Assembly (NCBI RefSeq): GCF_001563665.1
Contig: NZ_KQ961867.1
Span: forward strand, 33,643-97,642
Direction of reading: 5' to 3'
Length of the DNA: 64,000 nt
Origin: Gardnerella vaginalis
GTDB taxonomy: Bacteria > Actinomycetota > Actinomycetes > Actinomycetales > Bifidobacteriaceae
The position numbers and the translations under genes are program-made. This document shows positions 1-10,282 of this stretch, in pieces (the stretch's first letter is position 1; every line of letters begins with the position of its first letter). The notes below the pieces were generated by a model. That model was not told the origin of the DNA. It worked only from the letters and a program-made list of their open reading frames with translations, and ran no database searches.

Positions 1-1056
1 AATTTTGTTCCGGGAGATTCAAATCGTTTTGCGCGAACTGTTGCTCTGGCTGTTGCAGAAGGTTCCGGAAAAGATTTCAATCCTTTGTGTATTTATGGAG
101 GATCCGGATTAGGTAAAACTCATTTGCTTAATGCTATTGGAAATTATGCTTTAGTAAAAGATTCTTCACTAAAAGTTAGATATGTAACAAGTGAGGAATT
201 TACAAATGATTTTATTGATGCTTTGCGAGTTCCTAATGAAAGTCAAAATAAAATCTCCGAGTTTAATAGAAAATATCGAGAGGTTGATTTTTTGCTTATT
301 GACGATATTCAATTTTTAGGCGGTAAAGAAGCCACATTAGAGCAATTCTTCCATACTTTTAATGCTCTTTATCAAGCTAATAAGCGCATTGTTATTGCTT
401 CTGATGTTGCTCCTAAACGTTTGCGAGGATTTGAATCTAGACTTATTACAAGATTTGAATCTGGTTTAACTGTTGATATTAAGCCACCTGATTTAGAAAC
501 TCGAATTGCTATTTTAAAAATGATGGCTTCAACAAATTCTGTAAAAATTCCTGCTGAAGTTTTCGATCTTATAGCTGAACGTTTTACTCAAAATATTCGA
601 GAGCTTGAAGGAGCTTTAACTAGAGTTACTGCTGTTGCATCATTAAGTAATCAACCTGTTAGTAGAGTTCTTGCTGAAAGAGCTTTACAGGATTTTTTTG
701 CATCAGATATTGAAATTCGTCCTACTGATATTATTGGTCAAGTTGCGAAATATTTTCATCTTACTTTTGACGAAATAGTTGGTCGCACACGCACTAAAAA
801 TGTAGCTTTATCTCGTCAAATCGCAATGTATCTTGCTAGAGAAATGACTAGCATGAGCTTAGTCGATATTGGTGAAGTTTTTGGCGGTAGAGATCATACT
901 ACTGTAATGCATGCTTATACGAGAATTAGTGATGAAATGAAGCAAAAACAGGAAATTTATAACTATGTTATTGATTTAACTGTTCGTTTAAAGCAACATA
1001 ATGCTCCTGATGAAGACGGGAAAAATAGCGAAGAAAATTCGGAGCAAAATAATTAG
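1..1056 (+). CDS. dnaA: Chromosomal replication initiator DnaA (5' truncated by window)
   Basis: The reading frame is open from base 1, so the true start lies upstream; the visible part encodes about 351 residues. It carries the AAA+ domain III with Walker A GGSGLGKT (bases 97-120) and Walker B LLIDDIQF near base 295. The C-terminal domain IV contains the signature GGRDHTTVMHA (near base 885) that reads DnaA boxes. DnaA binds oriC with ATP, melts the duplex and recruits the helicase. Domains I and II are outside the window. The gene is followed directly by a DnaA-box-rich spacer and dnaN, the standard origin arrangement. A TTG at base 85 is only an internal codon and should not be taken as the start. 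Confidence 0.97.
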   Translation, partial: NFVPGDSNRFARTVALAVAEGSGKDFNPLCIYGGSGLGKTHLLNAIGNYALVKDSSLKVRYVTSEEFTNDFIDALRVPNESQNKISEFNRKYREVDFLLIDDIQFLGGKEATLEQFFHTFNALYQANKRIVIASDVAPKRLRGFESRLITRFESGLTVDIKPPDLETRIAILKMMASTNSVKIPAEVFDLIAERFTQNIRELEGALTRVTAVASLSNQPVSRVLAERALQDFFASDIEIRPTDIIGQVAKYFHLTFDEIVGRTRTKNVALSRQIAMYLAREMTSMSLVDIGEVFGGRDHTTVMHAYTRISDEMKQKQEIYNYVIDLTVRLKQHNAPDEDGKNSEENSEQNN

Positions 1057-1078
1057 AATTTTATCAAAATCAGATTTA

Positions 1079-1172
1079 TACGATTATTCGCGATTATTTT
1101 AGCGAGATTATTCGAGAGAATATTAGCTAAATTATTCGCGAAAATATTCGAGAGAATAATCGAGAGAATTTT
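1079..1172. repeat. AT-rich repeated ATTATTCG / CGAGAGAAT elements beside oriC
   Basis: Between dnaA and the DnaA boxes the sequence repeats short AT-rich words: ATTATTCG occurs several times and CGAGAGAAT three times in under 100 bases. Such iterated AT-rich units next to DnaA boxes are what a DNA unwinding element looks like. The role is inferred; only the repeats are seen. Confidence 0.6.
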
Positions 1173-1239
1173 GTTCAATAATTTTTACGAATTTTTCTTT
1201 TTACGCTGAATTTTTGATTTATTTTTAACTATAAAAAGC

Positions 1240-1520
1240 GGTTTTCCACAAACTTATTATTGGGTAGTTAATAAAAAAATAAAAAGTTATCCACATATTT
1301 ATTAACAAATGTGGGTAAACCCTGGGCATAAGTCGTGGAAAACGCCGCTAAAAAATGTGGATAACAAGTTAATAAAAGCCTTTAAAATGTGGATACGCCA
1401 AGAAATAGCTCCGAATGTGGATAAGTCGCCAAGTTATGCACATTGACTTCCACAGGTTATGCACATTCTCTTTTTGTGGATAAGCCTTCTTATTTCTTGA
1501 TTTTTATTAGTTATCCACAT
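1240..1520. other. oriC: Replication origin oriC (DnaA-box cluster)
   Basis: The dnaA-dnaN spacer holds five perfect DnaA boxes TTATCCACA: 1287-1295 (+), 1356-1364 (-), 1416-1424 (-), 1475-1483 (-) and 1511-1519 (+). Near matches include TTTTCCACA at 1242-1250, TGTGGATAC at 1388-1396, and TTATGCACA at 1434-1442 and 1457-1465. The position between dnaA and dnaN is the usual actinobacterial origin. An AT-rich repeated stretch lies on the dnaA side (1079-1172). The remainder, 1520-1663, is AT-rich and should contain the dnaN promoter, but I could not pick a clear one. Confidence 0.93.
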
Positions 1521-1663
1521 ATCCACGGTGCTTAATATGAATATTATTTTTATTTTATTTAATAACTAAAGTAATAACCAACCATTTTTTATATCAGCTT
1601 TTGAAAAGATTTCGGGTAACACCTTACGCTAAACTAAATTAAGATTTTAAGAAACGAGGAAGT

Positions 1664-2785
1664 ATGCAAGTAGAAGTTAATTCCGAAGCCTTTGCAGACG
1701 CAGTAGCTTGGACCACAAGAATCATAGATTCTAGACCAGCAAACCCTATTCTTGCTGGATTAAAAATTGAAGCATCAAATGGTACGCTAAACCTTTCTGC
1801 TTTCAATTATCAAGTTTCAAGCAAAAACCATATTGAAGCTGAAGTTGAAGAAGATGGAAGCATACTAGTTCTTGGTCGCCTATTAGCCGAAATAACTAAA
1901 CTTCTACCTAACGAAAAAACAACATTATCCTCAAATGAAACTACTTTGACTATTACTTCTGGAAAATCAACTTTTAATTTGCAACTAATGCCTGAAAGTG
2001 AATATCCAGATCTTCCTACAATGCCTGAAAAATTAGGTCAAGTTGATGCACCTACTTTTATTCAAGCAGTTAATCAAGCTTCTGTAGCTATTTCACGTGA
2101 CGATGAAAGACCTGTTCTTAGAGGAATTCATGTTCGCTTTGAAAATGATTCTGTTATTATGACTTCAACTGATAGATATAGGCTATCTAGAGCATCTTTT
2201 AAGTGGACTCCAGAAAAACAAGATATAAACACTGAAGCTCTTATTATGGGCACTTTACTTAAAGATGTATCTAGATCTTTAAACGATAATAGCAATGTTT
2301 TAATAAATCTTAATGCTGAAGATCCTAATCTCTTAGGATTTGAAAATTCATATCATTCCACTACAGCTCAACTTATTGATAGCGAATTTCCTTCTTTAGA
2401 TCTCTTATTCTCAGAAGAATATTCTATTCACGCTGTTATTGATAAACAAAATCTTATTAACGCAATTAAAAGAGTTTCACTAGTCGTAGGTAGAGATCCT
2501 TCTATTACTCTTTCATTTGAAGGTCAAGAGCTAACTCTTTTCGCTGGAGATTCAAATGAATCACAAGCAAAAGAGAGCATTAACATTGACATGGATGGAG
2601 AAGATATTCAAGTTAAATTTAATCCTAATTTCTTAATTGAAGGATTAAATAATATTACTGAGCCATACGTTCATGTGAAGATAAAAACAGCTGTTAAACC
2701 AGTAGAATTTAATGGACAACAAGAAATAGATGGAGATGAATCTCTAACTTATCGTTATCTTGTTGTTCCAATGCTTCCACGATAA
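1664..2785 (+). CDS. dnaN: DNA polymerase III beta sliding clamp
   Basis: A 373-residue protein of normal length for the beta clamp, which dimerises into a ring around DNA and tethers the replicative polymerase. The ATG at 1664 has a GAGGAAG ribosome-binding site a few bases upstream. The protein begins MQVEVNSEAF and ends in a typical clamp terminus with the sequence TYRYLVVPMLPR. It shows the three-fold repeated clamp architecture, with DRYRLS in the middle domain. It sits between oriC and recF as in most bacteria. No oddity is seen. Confidence 0.97.
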   Translation: MQVEVNSEAFADAVAWTTRIIDSRPANPILAGLKIEASNGTLNLSAFNYQVSSKNHIEAEVEEDGSILVLGRLLAEITKLLPNEKTTLSSNETTLTITSGKSTFNLQLMPESEYPDLPTMPEKLGQVDAPTFIQAVNQASVAISRDDERPVLRGIHVRFENDSVIMTSTDRYRLSRASFKWTPEKQDINTEALIMGTLLKDVSRSLNDNSNVLINLNAEDPNLLGFENSYHSTTAQLIDSEFPSLDLLFSEEYSIHAVIDKQNLINAIKRVSLVVGRDPSITLSFEGQELTLFAGDSNESQAKESINIDMDGEDIQVKFNPNFLIEGLNNITEPYVHVKIKTAVKPVEFNGQQEIDGDESLTYRYLVVPMLPR

Positions 2786-2814
2786 AAATAGCAATAAAAA
2801 TATTAGATTCTTAG

Positions 2815-2879
2815 CCTTTGAATGATGTTTTAATAGATTATTTATAATCTTAAATTTTCTGCTAAATATCATTCAAAGG
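2815..2879. terminator. Long inverted repeat between dnaN and recF, possible terminator
   Basis: CCTTTGAATGAT (2815-2826) pairs perfectly with ATCATTCAAAGG (2868-2879). The 41-base loop holds a second small AT hairpin (AGATTA/TAATCT type). A T-rich stretch follows. It may terminate dnaN transcripts. The long loop is unusual for an intrinsic terminator, so a regulatory or replication-linked structure cannot be excluded. Confidence 0.5.
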
Positions 2880-3007
2880 TAAATATTTTTATTTAGAAAA
2901 CAAATAAGAATAAATAAATCATTAAATAATAAAATAAAAATATTAGAATATAAAAAAACATTAGTTTTAAAAGATTTTGATTAGCAATTTTTTTTTTAGG
3001 AGGAATA

Positions 3008-4471
3008 ATGCATATTTCGCTTATTGCTCTAGATAATTTTAGATCATGGAATCATTGTGTAATTGATTGCAATCCTGATATTAATGTTTTTTATGGTAAT
3101 AACGGTCTAGGTAAAACAAATATTGTTGAAGCTATTGAAGTTATTTCAACTGGAGTAAGTCATAGAACTTCTTTAACAACTCCACTTATTAAAAAAGGAA
3201 ATTCTTCTGCAACTATTCGTTTTAATGTTAATAATTTAAATAGTTTAAGTGATTTAAATAATACTTTTAAAAATAAGAATTTATTAGACAATGAAAAATT
3301 AAACGATTCTTGTAACGATTCTTGTAACGAAATTTGTACTTATGAAGTTACTTTGAATTCTAGAGGAGCTAATCGCGCTCGTATAAATTCTGGAAAATCT
3401 ATTTATATGCGAGATGTTGTTGGCTTAATACCATCTGTTTCTTTTACTCCAAGAGATCAGTTTTTAGTATTAGGAGATCCTTCTAATCGTCGAACTTTTT
3501 TAGATCAAGCTGGAGTTTTACTGATATCTGGATACTCTAGACTTATTCAAGAATATAAGCATATTGCTAAGCAAAGAACTGCTTTATTAAAACAATTATC
3601 AAATAATTCTGTAAATGTTTCTCTTTCAAGTTTGGAAATTTGGACTGGAAGATTGATTGAAGTTGGTATTTCCATAACTAAAAATCGCATAAAAATTATC
3701 AAAGAACTTTCAAAATATTTTTCATCTATTATAAGTGAAATAACTAGCTGTAAGCAAAATGCAAATATAATTTATAATCCTTCTTTTGAAGAAGTTTTTG
3801 ATGTTTTTAGCGATGCTACTGGTGAAGATAACTGTAATCTTGATTGTAATGTTGATGGCGTTTTTTGCCGTGATACAAATGGTGAAGTTTCTGTTGGTGA
3901 AAAAAATAGTGATTACTTATTTAAAAGTTGTGCTTCAAAAATAAGTGAGCATTTTCAACGTATCTATGCTGGTGAAGTTGCTAGAGGATGTAATCTTATT
4001 GGCCCTCATCGTGATGATTTTTCTATAGAACTTGACGGATTTGATGCTAGAGATTTTGCATCTAATGGAGAGTCTTGGACTATTGCTTTAGCTCTGAAAA
4101 TGTCTTTATTTAAGGCTTTAGAAGATAAAAATAATCAAAAACCTATTATTATTTTAGATGATGTTTTTTCTCAATTAGATGAGTCGCGTAGATTGCAAAT
4201 AGTCAATTTTATTCGTAATAAAGGTCAAGTTTTTATTACTGTTGCTTCATTAAGTGATATACCGAAAAATGATGTTATAAAAAGTGATTCTTTTATTGAT
4301 GTTTCTAAATTAGTTTTTTGTGAAAATAATTTTAATAATACTATTCAAAACATTGATTCTAGTCATAAAAGTATTATCGATGAAGTTATTTCTAAGCGAA
4401 ATTTAAGTGGTTCGAGTAGTAGTGATTCAAATGATGTAAGCAGTAAAGAAAACAATGGTGAGAGAATATGA
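3008..4471 (+). CDS. recF: DNA replication and repair protein RecF (long form)
   Basis: RecF is an SMC-like ATPase that helps load RecA at single-stranded gaps with RecO and RecR. Walker A is GNNGLGKT (about residues 30-37). The ABC signature region lies near SWTIALALKM and Walker B is IIILDDVFSQLDE. The ATG at 3008 follows a strong AGGAGG site. At 487 residues it is longer than the usual 360-400. Extra sequence is visible as an Asn/Cys-rich insert near residues 80-112, with the repeat NDSCNDSCNE, another insert near residues 265-300, and a Ser/Asn-rich tail of about 50 residues. The catalytic motifs are intact. It overlaps the next gene by four bases (ATGA). Confidence 0.95.
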   Translation: MHISLIALDNFRSWNHCVIDCNPDINVFYGNNGLGKTNIVEAIEVISTGVSHRTSLTTPLIKKGNSSATIRFNVNNLNSLSDLNNTFKNKNLLDNEKLNDSCNDSCNEICTYEVTLNSRGANRARINSGKSIYMRDVVGLIPSVSFTPRDQFLVLGDPSNRRTFLDQAGVLLISGYSRLIQEYKHIAKQRTALLKQLSNNSVNVSLSSLEIWTGRLIEVGISITKNRIKIIKELSKYFSSIISEITSCKQNANIIYNPSFEEVFDVFSDATGEDNCNLDCNVDGVFCRDTNGEVSVGEKNSDYLFKSCASKISEHFQRIYAGEVARGCNLIGPHRDDFSIELDGFDARDFASNGESWTIALALKMSLFKALEDKNNQKPIIILDDVFSQLDESRRLQIVNFIRNKGQVFITVASLSDIPKNDVIKSDSFIDVSKLVFCENNFNNTIQNIDSSHKSIIDEVISKRNLSGSSSSDSNDVSSKENNGERI

Positions 4472-4926
4472 AGAAGCCTGTACATTTAATTTTGAATCTT
4501 GATACTAGAGTTTTACCATCACTTATTTTTGAACCTATTAAAAATAAGGGAGAAAAATTAGAAAAGCTAGATCAAAAGCAAGAGGATTCTTGGGAAAGTT
4601 TTGGTAAGCCTGGAAGAGATCCTAGCAAATTAAATTCTGTTTTAGACTTATTTGCTCATAATCATAATTGGGACAAATTCCTTACAATTTCTAAATTAAA
4701 TAAGCTATGGCCAAATATTATTGGTGAATATAATGCAAAATTTAGCAAAGTTGAAGATTTAGATAAAGAAACTTTAATTATCAGCGCTTATAATCAGTCT
4801 GCTTATACAATTACAAAATTTTTAGTTAATTCATCTAAAAAAATTATTCTTAAAAAAATAGAGGAAAAGAGTATAAAAAATATTAAAAATATAAAGTTAG
4901 TTATTTCAACTGATAAAAAACATTAG
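4468..4926 (+). CDS. DciA-like protein (DUF721 family)
   Basis: A 152-residue basic protein starting in the ATGA overlap with recF, so the two are translationally coupled. The central region (about residues 65-135) looks like the DUF721/DciA fold: a segment with LWPNIIGEYNAKFSKVEDL, then a strand-turn-helix ending in KKIILKKI. DciA loads the DnaB replicative helicase in bacteria that lack DnaC or DnaI. A DUF721 gene between recF and gyrB is the standard actinobacterial position. The N-terminal 60 residues are less conserved in character. The family call rests on context plus this region; the role in helicase loading is inferred from the family. Confidence 0.8.
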   Translation: MKKPVHLILNLDTRVLPSLIFEPIKNKGEKLEKLDQKQEDSWESFGKPGRDPSKLNSVLDLFAHNHNWDKFLTISKLNKLWPNIIGEYNAKFSKVEDLDKETLIISAYNQSAYTITKFLVNSSKKIILKKIEEKSIKNIKNIKLVISTDKKH

Positions 4927-4985
4927 TTTTTGTTTTTGTTTTTGTTTTTGTTTTAGTTTTAGTTTTAGTTTTTTGGTTTCTAGTT
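4924..4985. repeat. (GTTTTT)n and (GTTTTA)n simple repeat
   Basis: Just after the DciA-like stop codon the + strand runs through tandem GTTTTT units, then GTTTTA units. The T-rich run could help end transcription, but there is no preceding hairpin. The rest of the spacer to gyrB (to 5201) shows no clear gene or promoter. Confidence 0.7.
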
Positions 4986-5201
4986 TTACTTTTTAATATT
5001 GTTATTTAGTATTTTAATCTTTATATTTCGCTATATAAAGCCAAATCTTTACAATGGCTCTTATTCTTAAGCCGTCAGGGTATATGTGTAGAATGTCGTA
5101 TGTTATAGTTCAATCGCTAGAACCCCCTTTTATGTGCTTTCTAGCGTGTATCGACCTTGTGAATAGCATATTTTGCGAGGCAATACGGGAAGGGATCGAA
5201 G

Positions 5202-7277
5202 TTGTCAAATATGGAAGACGATTCGATAGAGAAAATCAATGATGAGCATAAGTTAGATGATGCTCAACTTGATGATTCGCTTGCTCCTGAACATTACGAT
5301 GCTAGTGATCTTCGTGTACTCGAAGGTTTGGAAGCAGTGCGTATTCGTCCAGGTATGTACATTGGTTCAACAGGTCCTCGAGGATTACACCATTTGGTTT
5401 ATGAAATCGTAGATAACTCTGTTGATGAAGCTTTAGCTGGTTATGCTTCTCACATTGAAGTGACGATTTTGCCAGATAATGCAATTAGAGTTGTTGATGA
5501 TGGACGTGGTATTCCAGTTGATGAAGTACCTGGAGAAGGTGTTTCTGGTGTAGAAACAGTTATGACTAAGCTTCACGCAGGTGGTAAGTTTGGCGGCGGC
5601 GGTTATGCTGTTTCAGGTGGTCTTCACGGTGTTGGTATTTCTGTAGTTAATGCACTTTCTACAAGAGTAGATATTGAAGTTAGACGTCAAGGATTCCATT
5701 GGACTCAAACTTATATAAATCAGCATCCAACTGCTCCTTTAGCTAAAGGTGAGCCAATGGCAGAAGGTGAATCAACTGGTACTTCTGTTACATTCTGGCC
5801 AGATGCTGCAATTTTTGAAACTACTATTTATGATTTTGAAACATTACGTTCTAGATTCCAGCAAATGGCATTTCTTAATAAGGGATTAAAAATTTCCTTA
5901 ACTGATTTGCGAAAGCCTGATGAAGCAGGTGATGAAGTAGCAGGGGATGCTGAATCTAGTAATGAAGATAAACATAGAAGTGTGAGTTATAGATATGAGC
6001 ATGGTATTAAAGATTACGTTGACTATTTAGTTAAATCTCGTAAAGCTGTTCCAGTAGAGCCAGATGTTATTGATTTTGAGGCTGAAGATCTTGAAATTGG
6101 TATTTCTGCAGAAATTGCTATGCAATGGACTGTTGCTTATTCTGAAGCAGTTCATACTTTTGCTAATACAATTTCAACTACTGAAGGTGGAACTCACGAA
6201 GAAGGTTTCCGTGCAGCTCTTACTACTTTAGTAAATCGTTATGCGCGTGAAAAGAATATATTAAAAGAAAAAGATACTAATCTTTCTGGTGACGATGTTC
6301 GCGAAGGCTTAACTGCTGTTGTTTCAGTAAAACTTACCACTCCTCAATTTGAAGGTCAGACAAAAACTAAGCTTGGAAATTCCGAAGCTAAGACTTTTGT
6401 GCAGCGAGTTATGACTGAAAAACTCGGTGATTGGTTTGATGCTCATCCAAGTGAAGCAAAGAATATTATTCAAAAATCAATTGAAGCATCTCGTGCACGT
6501 TTAGCTGCAAAGAAAGCTCGCGAGAATACTAGACGAAAGTCTATTTTTGAAACTGCTGGAATGCCAGATAAATTGAAGGATTGCCAATCAAATAATCCTG
6601 AAGAATGCGAATTATTCATAGTAGAGGGTGATTCTGCAGGTGGCTCAGCAATTCAAGGTAGAGATCCTATTACTCAAGCAATTTTGCCTTTACGTGGTAA
6701 GATCCTTAACACTGAGCGTGCTTCAATAGACAGAATGATGAAATCAGAAACGATTGAATCCTTAATTACGGCTGTTGGCGGCGGTTACGGTGAAGATTTT
6801 GATTTAAGCAAAGTTAGATATCACAAAGTTATTATTATGGCTGATGCTGATGTCGATGGTGCTCATATTGCTACATTGAATTTGACTTTGTTCTTCAGAT
6901 ATATGCGTCCTATGATTACTGCCGGCTATGTTTACGTAGCTATGCCTCCGCTTTATCGTTTGAAGTGGAGTAAGGGAGCACATGATTTTGTTTATACTGA
7001 TGCTGAGCGAGATAGAGTTTTAGCAGAAGGTAAAGCTGCTGGTCGTCAACTTCCTAAGGGTGAAGGTATTCAGAGATACAAGGGCTTAGGTGAGATGAGC
7101 TATCAGGAATTGTGGGAAACTACTATGGATCCTGAGCATAGAATCTTAAAGCAAATTCATATTGAAGATGCTGCTCGTGCTGATGAAACGTTCTCAATGC
7201 TTATGGGTGATGAAGTAGAGCCTCGTAGACTTTTCATTCAGCGAAATGCTCATGATGCACGTTTCATTGATGCTTAA
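5202..7277 (+). CDS. gyrB: DNA gyrase subunit B
   Basis: The ATPase subunit of gyrase, which with GyrA introduces negative supercoils. The GHKL ATP-binding motifs are present: EIVDNSVDEAL, VDDGRGIP and GGLHGVGISVVNAL (about residues 60-155). The Toprim domain has FIVEGDSAGGS and DADVDGAHI, and the C-terminus carries QRYKGLGEM. The length of 691 residues is normal for an actinobacterial GyrB. I prefer the TTG at 5202 because AGGGA lies six bases before it. The in-frame ATG at 5211 is the alternative. gyrA follows after 69 bases. Confidence 0.97.
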   Translation: MSNMEDDSIEKINDEHKLDDAQLDDSLAPEHYDASDLRVLEGLEAVRIRPGMYIGSTGPRGLHHLVYEIVDNSVDEALAGYASHIEVTILPDNAIRVVDDGRGIPVDEVPGEGVSGVETVMTKLHAGGKFGGGGYAVSGGLHGVGISVVNALSTRVDIEVRRQGFHWTQTYINQHPTAPLAKGEPMAEGESTGTSVTFWPDAAIFETTIYDFETLRSRFQQMAFLNKGLKISLTDLRKPDEAGDEVAGDAESSNEDKHRSVSYRYEHGIKDYVDYLVKSRKAVPVEPDVIDFEAEDLEIGISAEIAMQWTVAYSEAVHTFANTISTTEGGTHEEGFRAALTTLVNRYAREKNILKEKDTNLSGDDVREGLTAVVSVKLTTPQFEGQTKTKLGNSEAKTFVQRVMTEKLGDWFDAHPSEAKNIIQKSIEASRARLAAKKARENTRRKSIFETAGMPDKLKDCQSNNPEECELFIVEGDSAGGSAIQGRDPITQAILPLRGKILNTERASIDRMMKSETIESLITAVGGGYGEDFDLSKVRYHKVIIMADADVDGAHIATLNLTLFFRYMRPMITAGYVYVAMPPLYRLKWSKGAHDFVYTDAERDRVLAEGKAAGRQLPKGEGIQRYKGLGEMSYQELWETTMDPEHRILKQIHIEDAARADETFSMLMGDEVEPRRLFIQRNAHDARFIDA

Positions 7278-7346
7278 ATCTTAAAAATATTTGTAAATAT
7301 TTTATAAGTGCAAAAATACTTCGAATCGTAAGAAAAAGGAATTACA

Positions 7347-10052
7347 TTGGTAGATGAAATGAACTCCGTCAATAATGATGGTGAAGAGCAGCTGCCGGAC
7401 GAATCAATGGAGCCACAAAGCCCACAAGAAGCAGATAATACCGATTATGGCTTAATGAAGGGTGCTCGCGTAAAGCATATGGATTTGCAACAAGAAATGC
7501 GTGAATCTTATTTAGCTTACGCATTATCTGTTATTGTTGAGCGCGCTTTACCTGATGTTCGTGATGGTTTGAAGCCTGTTCATCGCCGCGTTATTTACGC
7601 TATGTATGATGGCGGTTATAGACCGGATCGTGGATATAATAAGTGCTCTCGCGTTGTGGGTGACGTTATGGGTAAGTATCACCCTCATGGTGATTCTGCT
7701 ATTTATGACACTTTAGTTCGTATGGCTCAATCTTGGTCTATGCGATACATGCTTGTTGATGGTCAAGGTAACTTTGGTTCTCCTGGTGACGATCCTGCAG
7801 CAGCAATGCGTTATACAGAATGTCGTATGGCACCTTTAGCCATGGAAATGGTTAGAGATATTGATAAAGACACTGTTGATTTCTTGCCTAATTATGATGG
7901 TAAAACTCAAGAACCTACAGTTCTTCCAGCACGTTTTCCAAATCTTTTAGTTAACGGTTCTGCTGGTATTGCTGTTGGTATGGCAACAAATATTCCACCT
8001 CATAATATGCGTGAAGTGGCTGATGGTGTGCACTGGGCTTTGAATCATCCTGAAGCAAGTAAAGAAGAATTACTTGAAGCTTTAATTCAGCGTATTAAAG
8101 GACCTGATTTCCCTACTGGAGCAACGATCTTAGGTCATAAGGGAATTGAGCAAGCGTATAGAACTGGACGCGGCTTAATTACAATGCGCGCAGTAGTTAA
8201 TACTGAGGAAATTAAGGGAAGAATGTGCTTGGTTGTTACTGAGCTACCATATCAAGTTAATCCTGATCGCTTAGCTGCTTCTATTCGTGAAGCTGTTCGT
8301 GATGGCAAAATTCAAGGCATTGCGGATATGCGAGATGAAACATCTGGTCGTACAGGTCAGCGTTTAGTTCTTGTTCTTAAGCGAGATGCTGTACCAAAAG
8401 TTGTTTTAAATAACTTGTATAAGCATTCACAATTGCAGCAGACTTTCGGCGCAAATATGCTTGCTTTGGTTGACGGCGTTCCTAGAACTTTGAGTTTAGA
8501 TGCTTTTATTCGTCATTGGGTAACTCATCAGCTTGAAGTAATTGATCGTCGTACTCGTTATTTGAAGCGCGAAGCCGAAGAAAGAGATCATATTTTACAA
8601 GGCTATTTGAAAGCCCTAGATATGATTGACGAAGTAGTTGCCTTAATTCGTCAATCTAAAGATGTTGATACTGCTCGCACAGGCTTAATGAATTTGCTTG
8701 ATGTCGATGATGTACAAGCTGACGCTATTCTTGCTATGCAACTTCGTAGACTTGCAGCTTTGGAACGTCAAAAGATTTTAGATGAGCATGAAGAATTGAT
8801 GCGCAGAATTGCTGATTATAACGATATTTTGGCAAGCCCAGAACGTCAACGCAAAATTGTTGGCGATGAACTTGATGAAATAGTTGCAAAATATGGCGAT
8901 GAACGCAGAACTAAGATTCTCCCATTCTCTGGTGAAATGAATGTTGAAGATCTTATTGCTGAAGAAAACGTTGTTGTAACAGTAACTCGAGCAGGTTATA
9001 TCAAGCGAACTAAGGCTGATGAGTATCGTGCTCAGCATCGCGGTGGTAAAGGCATTAAAGGTGCAAAGCTTCGTGAAGATGATGTTGTTGATCATTTCTT
9101 CTTAACATCTACTCACAATTGGTTGCTTTTCTTTACTAATCGTGGTCGAGTCTATCGTTTGAAAGCTTATGAATTGCCAGAAGGTTCACGCGATTCTAAG
9201 GGTCAGCATGTTGCTAACCTATTGCAATTCGCTCCAGGAGAAACTATTCAAACAGTTCTTTCAATTCCAAATTATGATGTTGCTAAATATTTGGTTTTGG
9301 CAACTCGTTCTGGAAAAGTTAAGAAAACTTCTTTGCAAGAATATGATTCACCTCGTCAAGGTGGTTTAATTGCAGTTCGCTTAATGTCTAATGAAGAAAC
9401 TGGTGAACCAATAGATGAGCTTATTGGTGCAGCACTTTGCAATTCAGAAGATGACATTATTCTCGTTTCTAAGCTTGGAATGAGTTTGAAGTTTAGAGCT
9501 GATGATGTGCAACTTCGCCCAATGGGACGTCAGACTGCTGGTGTTCAAGGTATGCGATTTAGAGATGGCGATGAATTACTTGATATGGATGTAGTTGCTG
9601 CTGAAACAAGTAAAGATCTTCTTGTTGTTACAAATGAAGGTTTTGCTAAGAGGACTGCTATTGAAGAATATCGTTTGCAAGGTAGAAATGGTTATGGTGT
9701 TAAAGCTGTACAGCTTGCAGAGGGACGCGGTTCTTTGGTTGGTGCTTTGATTGTTGAACAAACAGATCAAGTAATGGCAATTATGAAATCTGGAAAAGTA
9801 ATTCGTTCAGATGTGAATGAAGTTAAGCGCACTGGAAGAACTACTCAAGGTGTCACACTTGCTAAGCCAGATAAAGGTGATGAGATTATTTCTATAGCTC
9901 GTAATGAAGAAAAAGATGAAGAAAATCCTGAGATAGTTGAAAATCAAGAATCTTCTGAATTTGATTCAAAAGAAGTAAAAGAGAGTCAAGAAATAAATGA
10001 ATCTCACACTATGAACGAATCTAGCGAAGATACAGATAATAATAGTATTTAA
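7347..10052 (+). CDS. gyrA: DNA gyrase subunit A
   Basis: The DNA cleavage and religation subunit. The quinolone-resistance region reads [17 protein letters not shown], keeping the Ser of susceptible enzymes. The catalytic tyrosine is in AMRYTECRM. The C-terminal beta-pinwheel has the GyrA box [10 protein letters not shown]. The length is 901 residues. The last 45 or so residues form an acidic Glu/Asn/Ser-rich tail. The TTG at 7347 has AAAAGGA about seven bases upstream; an ATG at 7359 is possible. A strong terminator follows the gene. Confidence 0.97.
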   Translation: MVDEMNSVNNDGEEQLPDESMEPQSPQEADNTDYGLMKGARVKHMDLQQEMRESYLAYALSVIVERALPDVRDGLKPVHRRVIYAMYDGGYRPDRGYNKCSRVVGDVMGKYHPHGDSAIYDTLVRMAQSWSMRYMLVDGQGNFGSPGDDPAAAMRYTECRMAPLAMEMVRDIDKDTVDFLPNYDGKTQEPTVLPARFPNLLVNGSAGIAVGMATNIPPHNMREVADGVHWALNHPEASKEELLEALIQRIKGPDFPTGATILGHKGIEQAYRTGRGLITMRAVVNTEEIKGRMCLVVTELPYQVNPDRLAASIREAVRDGKIQGIADMRDETSGRTGQRLVLVLKRDAVPKVVLNNLYKHSQLQQTFGANMLALVDGVPRTLSLDAFIRHWVTHQLEVIDRRTRYLKREAEERDHILQGYLKALDMIDEVVALIRQSKDVDTARTGLMNLLDVDDVQADAILAMQLRRLAALERQKILDEHEELMRRIADYNDILASPERQRKIVGDELDEIVAKYGDERRTKILPFSGEMNVEDLIAEENVVVTVTRAGYIKRTKADEYRAQHRGGKGIKGAKLREDDVVDHFFLTSTHNWLLFFTNRGRVYRLKAYELPEGSRDSKGQHVANLLQFAPGETIQTVLSIPNYDVAKYLVLATRSGKVKKTSLQEYDSPRQGGLIAVRLMSNEETGEPIDELIGAALCNSEDDIILVSKLGMSLKFRADDVQLRPMGRQTAGVQGMRFRDGDELLDMDVVAAETSKDLLVVTNEGFAKRTAIEEYRLQGRNGYGVKAVQLAEGRGSLVGALIVEQTDQVMAIMKSGKVIRSDVNEVKRTGRTTQGVTLAKPDKGDEIISIARNEEKDEENPEIVENQESSEFDSKEVKESQEINESHTMNESSEDTDNNSI

Positions 10053-10140
10053 TAATTAAAATTATTTAATACTTAATTAAATAATTATTATTAAACACTT
10101 AAATAAAGAATAATAAACTTTAATAAAGTGTGAAAATTAA

Positions 10141-10187
10141 AGAGTATCAGTCTAATGGCACGTCCTTTTCGACTGATACTCTTTTTT
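10141..10187 (+). terminator. Intrinsic terminator after gyrA
   Basis: AGAGTATCAGTC (10141-10152) pairs with GACTGATACTCT (10171-10182), followed by a run of T. This is a 12-base-pair stem and U-tail, ending the gyrB-gyrA transcript. Confidence 0.9.
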
Positions 10188-10282
10188 ATTAGAAATAAGC
10201 AATAAATAGGCTTAATCAGCACATTATAGAGTTATTAAAACTTCTTGTACTGACTAAACAAATATAAGAGAAGGAATAATTC

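Noticed and set aside
5054-5242. Reading frame of 62 codons before and across the gyrB start
   Set aside because: It overlaps gyrB, has no ribosome-binding site and no protein-like character.
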